From assembly GCA_002787235.1 (NCBI GenBank), contig PCWG01000039.1:1-43711 (forward strand): a stretch of 43,711 bases of DNA, given 5' to 3'. Below, one piece after another: positions 8,829 to 16,966 of the stretch (its first letter is position 1; every line of letters begins with the position of its first letter). The translations under genes and the position numbers were made by a program. The notes under the pieces were generated by a model that saw nothing but the letters and a program-made list of their open reading frames with translations, made no database searches and was not told where the DNA came from. The stretch is from Nitrospinae bacterium CG11_big_fil_rev_8_21_14_0_20_45_15 (lineage in GTDB: Bacteria; Nitrospinota; Nitrospinia; Nitrospinales; VA-1).

Positions 8829-9638
8829 ATGGAAATTGAAAATAGAAGTTCCAACATTGGACAGGAAAACAAAATTGCGGGTGATAAGGCTACGGCATTG
8901 CTCAAGGAGTTTGAGTTTCTTGGGAAAACCTTCAAAAAGTCTCTGTCTTTCAAAGAAAAAATTCGATCATCGCTTGATGAGCAATTGGCCGATTTCAAAA
9001 TTCAGAAAAAAGACAATGACCATCGCTTGGAAACTCTGGAAAGCAACATTAGAATATACGAAGAAAATCTGGGAAAGATATCCCTCAACGTAGATGAGTT
9101 GAACCAAAAAGAATCTCTTATTAAGAAACGTTATGAGAGTTTGCTTAAAGGGAGTCTTGAGAAAGATCTTGAGGTTGGCTGTGAGGATTCTGCTGAGAAA
9201 TCTGGAGCATTACCAGATTCTTCCACACTGGAAAGCCTCATCGAGAAAAGACGGAATTTTCTGGATAATCTGAATGAAAATTTCAAGCGACTGGATTCCG
9301 AACTGATGACGATTGCAAAATTACGTAAGGAAATCCTGACCGCGCGCGAAGGTATTCTGGATAAAAAGGAATCAGCACTTCAGAAGAAACTGAAGATCGA
9401 AGAGCACGGAAACAAAATAAGAGAAGGTCTGCAAAGAGTATCTTCCGAATTAGAGAAAACGATTCAGGAGGAAAAGGTTATAACAGATGGACTCATCGGA
9501 TTACTGACACGTATTGAAAAATGCATGGAACTGTCTGCGGAGACAGATCGCGCTTTATTTTCTGCTTTAACCGTTGCAGAGTCCCAGTCTTGTTGTGAAA
9601 CTGCTGACAGAGCGTTGACCGTTGAAAATGCTTCTTGA
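8829..9638 (+). CDS. Unrecognised coiled-coil protein
   Basis: I do not recognise this 269-residue protein. It is rich in Lys, Glu and Leu, with long heptad-like stretches (about residues 25-110 and 145-235) that predict extended coiled coil. There is no signal peptide, no membrane segment and no catalytic motif, so it is probably cytosolic and structural or scaffolding. It carries few cysteines (one near 116, and a CC pair near 257). It has its own strong promoter candidate 55-85 bases upstream and an intrinsic terminator at 9748-9778, so it looks like a monocistronic unit between pdxJ and gap. An overlapping reading frame at 8836-9093 is not favoured. That it is a real gene is likely from its length, promoter and coherent composition. 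Confidence 0.75.
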   Translation: MEIENRSSNIGQENKIAGDKATALLKEFEFLGKTFKKSLSFKEKIRSSLDEQLADFKIQKKDNDHRLETLESNIRIYEENLGKISLNVDELNQKESLIKKRYESLLKGSLEKDLEVGCEDSAEKSGALPDSSTLESLIEKRRNFLDNLNENFKRLDSELMTIAKLRKEILTAREGILDKKESALQKKLKIEEHGNKIREGLQRVSSELEKTIQEEKVITDGLIGLLTRIEKCMELSAETDRALFSALTVAESQSCCETADRALTVENAS

Positions 9639-9707
9639 TATTATGGATTTCAATCAATATTTTTGTAACTTTTGGACATTTCGTGTTGCCAACCGGCTTG
9701 ATTTCTA

Positions 9708-9736
9708 TTGACTTAAAAATCTAATTTTTGCATAAT
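9708..9736 (+). promoter_or_regulatory. Sigma-70-type promoter candidate upstream of gap
   Basis: TTGACT (9708-9713) and CATAAT (9731-9736) are separated by exactly 17 bp, each one mismatch from consensus. Transcription would begin near 9743, just in front of the terminator-like hairpin at 9748, so its output is unclear (see findings). Confidence 0.55.
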
Positions 9737-9747
9737 TCGCCTGAAGA

Positions 9748-9778
9748 GGGGCTGGAAAACTTTTTCAGTCCCTTTTTT
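9748..9778 (+). terminator. Intrinsic terminator after the coiled-coil gene
   Basis: A GGGGCTGGA arm (9748-9756) pairs with TTCAGTCCC (9764-9772), including two G-U pairs, and is followed directly by six T (9773-9778). It lies 110 bases after the 9638 stop and 150 bases before gap. Confidence 0.75.
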
Positions 9779-9927
9779 ATATTTTATTTTCCCGCAATCA
9801 TTTGATCTGTCGGAGGGTGTTTCCTTTATTGACAGGTCTTATCCGCGCTTTTTGTTTCTTCGGAAAAAATAATTTTAAATAAAAAAGGTTCCCTATTGGA
9901 GCTTGTTACGTTGGAGGTTTGTCGGTA

Positions 9928-10944
9928 ATGGGTTTGAAAATTGCAATCAATGGCTTTGGTCGTATTGGAAGGAATGTATTGAGAAGCCTTCTAAAAGATG
10001 AAGCCTGTGGTGATGTGGAAGTTTTGGCTATCAACGATTTGACTGACGCCGCCACGCTTGCCCATTTACTCAAATACGATTCGGTGCAGGGCATTCTCGA
10101 TTTGCCGGTGAGTTTCGAAGGGTCTTGTTTGATTGTCAACGGTAAACGCATTCAAGTATTGTCTGAACGTGATCCTGCGAATTTGCCATGGAAAGAAAAA
10201 GGTGTCGATATCGTTATAGAGTCCACCGGATTCTTCACCAAACGAGAGGGTGCATCAAAACATATTACAGCAGGAGCGAAAAAAGTTATTATCTCTGCAC
10301 CTGCCAGTGACCCAGACATAACCATTGTCTTGGGGGTAAATCAGGGCAGTTATGATCCAGAGAAACATCACATCGTGTCTAACGCATCCTGCACCACAAA
10401 TTGTCTGGCACCTGTAGCAAAAATACTGCATGACAAGTTTGGTATAGAGCGGGGAATGATGACAACCGTACATTCCTATACAAATGATCAAAGCATACTC
10501 GATTTGCCTCATAAAGATTTGAGACGGGCGAGGGCGGCGGCTGTTTCGATGATTCCCACGACAACGGGAGCCGCTAAGGCCGTTTCTCTGGTGCTCCCCG
10601 AATTGAGTGGCAAGCTTGATGGAATGGCAATTCGAGTCCCGACTCCCAATGTTTCACTCATAGATTTGGTTGTGGAGTTGAAAAATTCAACCACGGCAGA
10701 GAAAGTCAATGAAGAGTTTCAGTCTGCTTCTGAGAATTCATACAAAGGGATTTTAAGGCTAGAAAATGCGCCCCTTGTGTCCTCCGACTTTAATGGAGAT
10801 GCGACATCGTCAATCGTCGATGGCTTGTCAACCAAAGTCATGGGCGGAAATATGCTCAAAGTTTTATCCTGGTATGATAATGAATGGGGTTATTCCAGTC
10901 GGGTCAAAGATTTGATTAAATTCATTGCAGAAAAAGGAATCTGA
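9928..10944 (+). CDS. gap: Glyceraldehyde-3-phosphate dehydrogenase, type I
   Basis: GAPDH interconverts glyceraldehyde-3-phosphate and 1,3-bisphosphoglycerate with NAD+. The Rossmann motif [10 protein letters not shown] opens the protein, and an Asp in AINDLTDAA suggests NAD+ preference. The catalytic motif [12 protein letters not shown] places the nucleophile at Cys155, and the His activator follows in [11 protein letters not shown]. Substrate-binding motifs [21 protein letters not shown] and [12 protein letters not shown] are intact. The ATG at 9928 is preferred over TTG at 9919, because GGAGG (9913-9917) is well spaced only for the ATG; the product is then 338 residues. tpiA follows after five bases. 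The usual partner pgk is not between them. Confidence 0.96.
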   Translation: MGLKIAINGFGRIGRNVLRSLLKDEACGDVEVLAINDLTDAATLAHLLKYDSVQGILDLPVSFEGSCLIVNGKRIQVLSERDPANLPWKEKGVDIVIESTGFFTKREGASKHITAGAKKVIISAPASDPDITIVLGVNQGSYDPEKHHIVSNASCTTNCLAPVAKILHDKFGIERGMMTTVHSYTNDQSILDLPHKDLRRARAAAVSMIPTTTGAAKAVSLVLPELSGKLDGMAIRVPTPNVSLIDLVVELKNSTTAEKVNEEFQSASENSYKGILRLENAPLVSSDFNGDATSSIVDGLSTKVMGGNMLKVLSWYDNEWGYSSRVKDLIKFIAEKGI

Positions 10945-10949
10945 TTTTT

Positions 10950-11708
10950 ATGCGGAATCCCGTCATAGCGGGAAATTGGAAGATGAATATGACGGTTTCA
11001 GAGGCCAGTGAATTTGTTTGTGAATTCCTGAAGTGTCTTAAAGATTTCCCAGACCGAGTAGAAGTGATGCTGTTTCCGCCTTTCACTGCTTTGAGTGTTT
11101 TGAGCACGGCATTGCGTTCCAGTTCCGTTAAAGTAGGCGGCCAAAATATGCACTGGGCATCAGATGGAGCATATACAGGTGAAATTTCTGGAAAAATGCT
11201 TAAAGATAGTGGTTGTGAATGTGTTATTATCGGTCACTCTGAACGCAGAGAACAAGAAGATAATTTAACGATAAATAAAAAGTTAGGTACCGCGTTCAGT
11301 GAAAATTTGAGACCCATGTTGTGTGTGGGAGAAACTTTGGAAGAAAGAGAGTCTGGGTCAACATTAACTGTGATACAAACTCAACTCAGTGAATGTTTAC
11401 AGGGCTTCGATAGACAGCAAATAGCAAAGCTTCTCATTGCATACGAACCCGTTTGGGCTATTGGAACGGGGAAGACCGCATTGCCCGATTCAGCTCAGGA
11501 AGTTCATAAACAAATACGTAACTGGGTGCAAAGTAAGTTTGGGATTGAAGCTGGTCAGAATATTTCGATTTTGTATGGTGGGAGTGTTAAGCCTGAAAAT
11601 GCCAGCGATTTACTGAGCCAGGAAGATATTGACGGCGCATTAGTGGGAGGTGCGAGCCTTAAAGTTCATCCCTTTTGTGATATTATTAATGCTGTAAAAA
11701 ACATTTGA
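10950..11708 (+). CDS. tpiA: Triosephosphate isomerase
   Basis: TpiA interconverts dihydroxyacetone phosphate and glyceraldehyde-3-phosphate. The 252-residue sequence has the active-site Lys in GNWKMN (residues 8-13), the catalytic His in CVIIGHSERR, the catalytic Glu in IAYEPVWAIGTGKTA, and the phosphate-binding YGGSVKPENA and DGALVGGASL motifs. All catalytic residues are intact and the length is normal. It begins five bases after gap and ends 12 bases before secG, so gap-tpiA-secG looks like one operon. The order resembles the common gap-pgk-tpiA-secG cluster with pgk missing. Confidence 0.96.
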   Translation: MRNPVIAGNWKMNMTVSEASEFVCEFLKCLKDFPDRVEVMLFPPFTALSVLSTALRSSSVKVGGQNMHWASDGAYTGEISGKMLKDSGCECVIIGHSERREQEDNLTINKKLGTAFSENLRPMLCVGETLEERESGSTLTVIQTQLSECLQGFDRQQIAKLLIAYEPVWAIGTGKTALPDSAQEVHKQIRNWVQSKFGIEAGQNISILYGGSVKPENASDLLSQEDIDGALVGGASLKVHPFCDIINAVKNI

Positions 11709-11720
11709 CATAAGACGACC

Positions 11721-12032
11721 ATGGAAACTTTACTCAACGTATTGCATATTTTTGGAACCCTTTTTTTAATCCTTGTAATTTTATTACAAACGGGTAAAGG
11801 TGCCGCCATGGGGTCTGGCTTGGGTGCAGGAAGTAGCCAGACGATGTTCGGAAGCGCAGGAGCTGGAAATTTTTTAAGCAAACTGACCGCAGGGGTTGCC
11901 ATCCTTTTTTTAGTGACTTCCTTGTCATTGGCTATTCTTTCCTCGAAAAAAGATTCTAAGTCTGTTATTGGTGATATCAGCACGACTACTGAAACGAGTC
12001 CGCAAGAGAAAAAAGATCCTTCGCCTAAATAA
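11721..12032 (+). CDS. secG: Preprotein translocase subunit SecG
   Basis: SecG is the small auxiliary subunit of the SecYEG inner-membrane channel. The 103 residues show two transmembrane helices (about 4-22 and 55-73) joined by the family's conserved Gly-rich cytoplasmic loop, which includes [17 protein letters not shown] and [16 protein letters not shown] polar, charged C-terminal tail follows. It lies directly after tpiA, a frequently conserved neighbour, and just 17 bases before a tRNA-Leu gene. This matches the secG-tRNA-Leu arrangement known from several bacteria and suggests co-transcription. Confidence 0.93.
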   Translation: METLLNVLHIFGTLFLILVILLQTGKGAAMGSGLGAGSSQTMFGSAGAGNFLSKLTAGVAILFLVTSLSLAILSSKKDSKSVIGDISTTTETSPQEKKDPSPK

Positions 12033-12049
12033 AAAAAAAGAATTAAATT

Positions 12050-12134
12050 GCCGACGTGGTGGAATTGGTAGACACGTGCGCTTGAGGGGCGTATGGAGAG
12101 ATCCGTGGGAGTTCGAGTCTCCCCGTCGGCACCA
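12050..12134 (+). tRNA. tRNA-Leu (anticodon GAG)
   Basis: An 85-base cloverleaf can be folded by hand. The 7-bp acceptor stem is GCCGACG with CGTCGGC. The anticodon stem TGCGC/GCGTA encloses TTGAGGG with anticodon GAG at 12084-12086. A long class II variable arm (GGA-GAGA-TCC) is present, and the T arm is GGGAG-TTCGAGT-CTCCC. Discriminator A is followed by an encoded CCA (12132-12134). It reads CUC and CUU leucine codons. Confidence 0.96.
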
Positions 12135-12284
12135 CCCACTCCCGTGGGAGGGATAGTTTGCTAATTCTGGTAGAAACTTTTTGCTTCGGTTCGATATTTT
12201 CCGTCTTTCGGTCCCATTTATTTTATTAAGTTTGCCAGTTCTTTAGGGTTTAGTCTTTGGAAATCTTTCCTGGAAAAGTAAATA

Positions 12285-13298
12285 ATGGCAAAGTCACCTG
12301 AAGAAAAAAACACCTCATTCCCCTCCGCATTCACAATTCGCCTCGCACGTATTCTCCATGCCTTTATAGAAGGTGTGATGGAATTATTGGAAGGCGAAGA
12401 TGCACTGTTCCCAAAACTGAAAAATTTATCTGAGGTCATAAAAAAATCGATAAGGGTCAAACCTCTGGACGGTTTGGCCTTGGATGTTGCGGCCTACTTT
12501 GAACATGTGAAGATGGCAAAAGAAATTGCTAAAGCCGAAAAGGATGATATCAAGGCAATATTTATTGAACTTGCCAATTCATTAAAAGGCGTGGCGGGGG
12601 TGTCTGGAAATTTTTCTGAAAACATCGGTGGGTATATACATCAAATTGAAACGGCTTCAACCCTGTCCGACATTATTGAATGTAAAAATGTGATAGTCGA
12701 AAATATGGATGAAATGCGTAGCGAATGTCAGAAAATGAAAAGTGAATTGGAGCTCTTGCAGAATGAAGTAGGAGGCTTATCCAAACGACTGCATGAGTCT
12801 GAGTCCAAAGTCCATATCGACGCTCTTACAAATGCCTACAATCGAAGTGCGTATGAGATAAAGATTTCTCAAGCCATCAGGAATTTCAGGCAGTTTCAAT
12901 ACAGCGCGGCACTGTTTGTGATTGATATCGATTATTTCAAAAAAATAAACGATGCCTATGGTCACAAAGCAGGTGATGAGGTCTTGCGCTCTATATCTGA
13001 TACGCTGAAGTCCAATATACGCGAAAGTGATTTTCTATTCCGCTATGGCGGCGAGGAATTTGTTATTATTATGCAAAAAGTTGAGCAGGCAAATGCCATA
13101 AAACTTGCGGAAAAACTAAGAGTTGCTGTCGAAAAAGATTACCTTGTTTATAAAGAGAAGAAGTTGGCTGTGACCATCAGCATCGGTGTTTCATTTCTAA
13201 AGGAAGGGGATGAAGAAGCAAACTTTTTTGAAAATGCGGATAAAGCCCTGTATCGTGCCAAGACCACAGGACGTAACCGAGTGGTGATTGCTGAGTAA
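12285..13298 (+). CDS. GGDEF-domain diguanylate cyclase
   Basis: The C-terminal half (about residues 175-337) is a GGDEF domain that makes cyclic di-GMP from two GTP. The active-site loop is RYGGEEF (253-259), the metal-binding FVIDIDYFKKIND motif is present, and so is DALTNAYNRSA at the domain start. An RESD motif (246-249), placed correctly before the active site, is a product-inhibition I-site, so the enzyme should be active and feedback-regulated. The N-terminal 175 residues are helical with no signal peptide or membrane helix. A coiled coil (about 140-175) leads into the cyclase, so the input is cytosolic and unidentified. Start ATG 12285 has only a weak upstream purine stretch. A PilZ receptor gene is found 7 kb downstream. 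Confidence 0.93.
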   Translation: MAKSPEEKNTSFPSAFTIRLARILHAFIEGVMELLEGEDALFPKLKNLSEVIKKSIRVKPLDGLALDVAAYFEHVKMAKEIAKAEKDDIKAIFIELANSLKGVAGVSGNFSENIGGYIHQIETASTLSDIIECKNVIVENMDEMRSECQKMKSELELLQNEVGGLSKRLHESESKVHIDALTNAYNRSAYEIKISQAIRNFRQFQYSAALFVIDIDYFKKINDAYGHKAGDEVLRSISDTLKSNIRESDFLFRYGGEEFVIIMQKVEQANAIKLAEKLRVAVEKDYLVYKEKKLAVTISIGVSFLKEGDEEANFFENADKALYRAKTTGRNRVVIAE

Positions 13299-13338
13299 TT
13301 CAGCATTTTCTTTTACTTTCTCAAACCAGTTTCTCCCC

Positions 13339-13695
13339 ATGCATGCGACAACGCTATCGGCATTGTTTGCTCACCCCAGTTTTCAGCTCCTTTTCCTGTC
13401 AATTTTAGTCACTCTGGCGAATGTGATGGTTGGCGTCAGTATTTTTGCCAAGGACAATCGAAAAAAAGGCTATCGTACCCACCGTTTGATTTACTGGTTG
13501 GTTATCGTTTGCATTAGCCTCTATTTACTGTCCAATTATCTTCTCCTCGAAAATTCTATTTTTGATTATTTCGTATTATTGTATTTTCTTTTTATCATTC
13601 CACTGAGTCGTAAAATGGATGTAACGCTCCATGCGGTTCTCTCTTCAATAGGTTTGGTTTTACTTCTTGGCGTAGCCGCTTTTGGTGTTTTTTAG
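13339..13695 (+). CDS. Small multi-pass membrane protein of unknown function
   Basis: This is an unrecognised 118-residue protein with about four predicted transmembrane helices: LLFLSILVTLANVMVGV, YWLVIVCISLYLLSNYLL, YFVLLYFLFIIPL and LSSIGLVLLLGVAAFGVF. A basic loop (KDNRKKGYRTHR) follows the first helix. The reading frame can be extended to TTG at 13288, overlapping the GGDEF gene. The ATG at 13339 is preferred because the extension adds a polar segment of no clear use, but no Shine-Dalgarno decides it. Its position 40 bases after the cyclase suggests co-transcription. A perfect 14-bp inverted repeat follows and may end the unit. Confidence 0.65.
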   Translation: MHATTLSALFAHPSFQLLFLSILVTLANVMVGVSIFAKDNRKKGYRTHRLIYWLVIVCISLYLLSNYLLLENSIFDYFVLLYFLFIIPLSRKMDVTLHAVLSSIGLVLLLGVAAFGVF

Positions 13696-13712
13696 AAACA
13701 AATGAGTGTCCT

Positions 13713-13750
13713 AAATGTTTCGTCTTACATTGATGAAAGACGAAACATTT
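13713..13750. terminator. Perfect 14-bp inverted repeat, possible terminator
   Basis: AAATGTTTCGTCTT (13713-13726) and its exact reverse complement (13737-13750) flank a 10-base loop. It sits between two + strand genes. The stem is AT-rich and the following T run is short, so it could equally be an operator or an mRNA-stabilising hairpin. Confidence 0.5.
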
Positions 13751-13796
13751 TGATTGGTAATCAAATTCTCTGGAAATTATTTCAGCTAAAAATACG

Positions 13797-15149
13797 ATGA
13801 AAAAAGTAAATGTTGTTGTTATTGGGGGGGGTAACGCGGGTATGTCGGCGGTTCAGCATATTGCTGAAGCAGGTGCCACGGTGTGCCTTGTGGAAAGAAA
13901 TTCATCTTTGGGTGGACGCTCCTTAAAGACCGGTTTCTATGCTCGAAGTATTTTGGAAGAGACTTTGAGCCTGGCATTGTCACCTCAACTTGCATTCCCT
14001 GAAATTTTTGATCAATGCAAAAATAGAATAAAAGAATTATCAGCTGAGTGGGAATCGCAGTTGAAATCCATAGGTGTCCAAATTGTTTTTGGTGAGGGCA
14101 AACCCTTGGGTTCCCGTGCGGTTCAAGTACAGAACTCAGAAGGCAGTGAAACCATTGAAACCGAAAAAATTATCATAGCTACAGGGTCACGTCCAAATGC
14201 GTCGGTTCACCTTCCTCTGGATGGTAAAATCATTTTGAGTCCGCAGGATTTCTGGGATTTAGAGATTGATCAGGCTCCTGAAAGCGTCATGGTTACAGGA
14301 AACGAGGAGTCTTCGTATGAAACCGCTCGGTTTTTTAAAGCATTGGGCAGTAAAGTGTTCTGGGTCAGTGGATCGGCCAGATTACTTCCCGATGCACACG
14401 TTTCCTTATCCGAACAGCTCGAAGAAATCGCTAAGAAAGAAAAAATCAAACTTCTACCAGGAAAAAAACTGGAATCTCACCTGAAAAATGAAAAAAACGT
14501 GGACGTAACCCTTGAGGGCGGTGTCAAGTTTACGACTGAAAAAATATTCATTGTTGAAGATCGCATGCCTGAATCCAGTGTTCTAGAGTTGGAAGCTATG
14601 GGAATGCGTATGGGTATTTCGGGAGAGATTTTGACTGAGGAAAATCTTGAAACTTCGGTCTCCGGTATTTTTGCCGCCGGTAGTGTACTGGGTCGCGAAT
14701 CGCATTATGGTCTTGCTGAAGAAGAGGGGCGTGTTGCCGCCGAAAATGCCTTGGGACAAGCGCGTAACTTGAGTCTTGATATGACGCCACGTATTGTACA
14801 TTCCAGCCCTGAATTGGCTTGGGTTGGCATATTGGCCGACACAGCACATCATCATGGATTGAGAGCCATTGAAGGGAAGGTTGAGAGCATTGGGACAGGG
14901 CTCTTCAATCGGGGCAGTGGTTTTTGCAAGCTTGTTTGTGACAAGGAGACGCAAAGAATCATTGGCGCACAGTTGGCTTGCGATCGGGCCGGTGATTTGA
15001 TCCATCTCGTTTCACTTTGTATACGCAAGGGGATGAAACCACAGAATTTAGCCAAAATGAATTGCTTCCGTTCCTCCTCCGCGAACGGTCTTCGTATTGC
15101 CGCCCTCGAATGTGTGCGTAAGTTGAAAAACACGAAGCAATTGAGTTGA
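13797..15149 (+). CDS. FAD/NAD-linked disulfide oxidoreductase homologue lacking redox cysteines
   Basis: The 450-residue fold follows dihydrolipoamide dehydrogenase and mercuric reductase: an N-terminal FAD Rossmann motif (VIGGGNAGMSA), IIIATGSRPN, a second nucleotide-binding region and a C-terminal dimerisation domain. The active site is not conserved. Where the family has GG-x-C-x4-C, this protein has GGRSLKTGFYARS at the same spacing, with Ser42 and Phe47 replacing both cysteines. The FAD-ribityl motif A-G-D reads AAGSVLG. The second glycine motif is broken (VTGNEESSYETA). The C-terminal His-Pro-Thr...Glu signature reads NCFRSSSANG. It therefore cannot do dithiol chemistry and may be a structural or sensor paralogue, or an electron-transfer protein. 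The gene is intact, with no frameshift. Neighbours give no clue. Confidence 0.82.
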   Translation: MKKVNVVVIGGGNAGMSAVQHIAEAGATVCLVERNSSLGGRSLKTGFYARSILEETLSLALSPQLAFPEIFDQCKNRIKELSAEWESQLKSIGVQIVFGEGKPLGSRAVQVQNSEGSETIETEKIIIATGSRPNASVHLPLDGKIILSPQDFWDLEIDQAPESVMVTGNEESSYETARFFKALGSKVFWVSGSARLLPDAHVSLSEQLEEIAKKEKIKLLPGKKLESHLKNEKNVDVTLEGGVKFTTEKIFIVEDRMPESSVLELEAMGMRMGISGEILTEENLETSVSGIFAAGSVLGRESHYGLAEEEGRVAAENALGQARNLSLDMTPRIVHSSPELAWVGILADTAHHHGLRAIEGKVESIGTGLFNRGSGFCKLVCDKETQRIIGAQLACDRAGDLIHLVSLCIRKGMKPQNLAKMNCFRSSSANGLRIAALECVRKLKNTKQLS

Positions 15150-15183
15150 TTTCATACTTAATACAGGTTCAGCAACGTGTGAG

Positions 15184-15588
15184 TCAGTCATTTTCGGGAA
15201 GAATGGTCTTTTGCATGTGTTTGAAAACCGTTTCAAACATTGCATGATTTCGAGGCAATTCCGCGTATATATATTGAGTGTGTGTGGATGCTTTCACATC
15301 GTTCATTAATTTTACGTTTACAAGTATGGTTTCCCATTCAGACGGTTCATCAATCCACTGACATTCCTGAGCATATTTCAAAGCCTCATTACCACCAGAT
15401 ATAGTTTTTTCCTGTTCTTTCGCATAGGCGCAGATAGTTTTGATTGTGAGTTCAAAGGTAAAGCTCAACCTCTGCAAAGCGGCGTTCTGATAATACTCTG
15501 TCGCAGGGCGTTTCAAAGCATCAGCCAAATGATGGATGGACCATTCGAGATGTCCCATTAGAATTTGTGAAGGAGAGAGTTTTTTCAT
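15184..15588 (-). CDS. HepT/HI0074-like nucleotidyltransferase substrate-binding protein (orphan)
   Basis: The protein resembles the all-helical HI0074/HepT family (HEPN fold) that normally pairs with a minimal nucleotidyltransferase MntA in toxin-antitoxin modules. The family pattern is seen in LEWSIHHLADAL, AALQRLSFTFELTIKTI and the end-of-domain ASTHTQYIYAE. The usual HEPN RNase motif R-x4-6-H is not clear: the His in ASTH is present, but the expected Arg is replaced (VKLMNDVKASTH). No nucleotidyltransferase gene lies next to it. The frame extends upstream to ATG at 15657, but the ATG at 15588 gives the family's usual length (134 aa); neither has a clear Shine-Dalgarno. It converges with the oxidoreductase gene. 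Assignment rests on weak pattern similarity. Confidence 0.62.
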   Translation of the reverse strand: MKKLSPSQILMGHLEWSIHHLADALKRPATEYYQNAALQRLSFTFELTIKTICAYAKEQEKTISGGNEALKYAQECQWIDEPSEWETILVNVKLMNDVKASTHTQYIYAELPRNHAMFETVFKHMQKTILPEND

Positions 15589-15680
15589 TTCATTTTTAGT
15601 AGGGTTCGTAGAATCAATATGCAATTTTGAGCAGAGCAGGGAGTATAACAAAGGCATCGATTATTAGTTATTTAATTTAC

Positions 15681-15709
15681 TTGCAATTTATTCAACTGAT
15701 TGTTATAAA
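15681..15709 (+). promoter_or_regulatory. Promoter candidate for the mreBCD-mrdA operon
   Basis: TTGCAA (15681-15686) and TATAAA (15704-15709) are 17 bp apart, and TGT directly before the -10 makes it an extended element. Transcription would begin near 15716, about 60 bases before the mreB start. Confidence 0.65.
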
Positions 15710-15729
15710 TAGGAAGTTTATTGAAATAA

Positions 15730-16800
<1,071 letters not shown>

Positions 16801-16966
16801 ATTAGAGAATATTTTTAAACCTATTGGGACAAGAGTGTTCCTGATATCTTTAAGGTTGGACAATATTTTCATTTATTAGATTAACTCACTCATCCCGTAT
16901 TCTTTGCCATACATCTAAAGGTCTGCGGGTTGTCCTTTAGAAAAATATACAAAGGGTTTTATAAAA

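Noticed and set aside
9829-9834. Perfect TTGACA as a -35 for gap
   Set aside because: No acceptable -10 hexamer lies 15-19 bases downstream.
12135-12152. Short hairpin CCCAC/GTGGG after the tRNA as a terminator
   Set aside because: Only five base pairs and no T run follows.
11968-12156. 62-codon + strand reading frame spanning the secG end and the tRNA-Leu
   Set aside because: It runs through the whole tRNA gene and overlaps secG in another frame; the tRNA explains the sequence.
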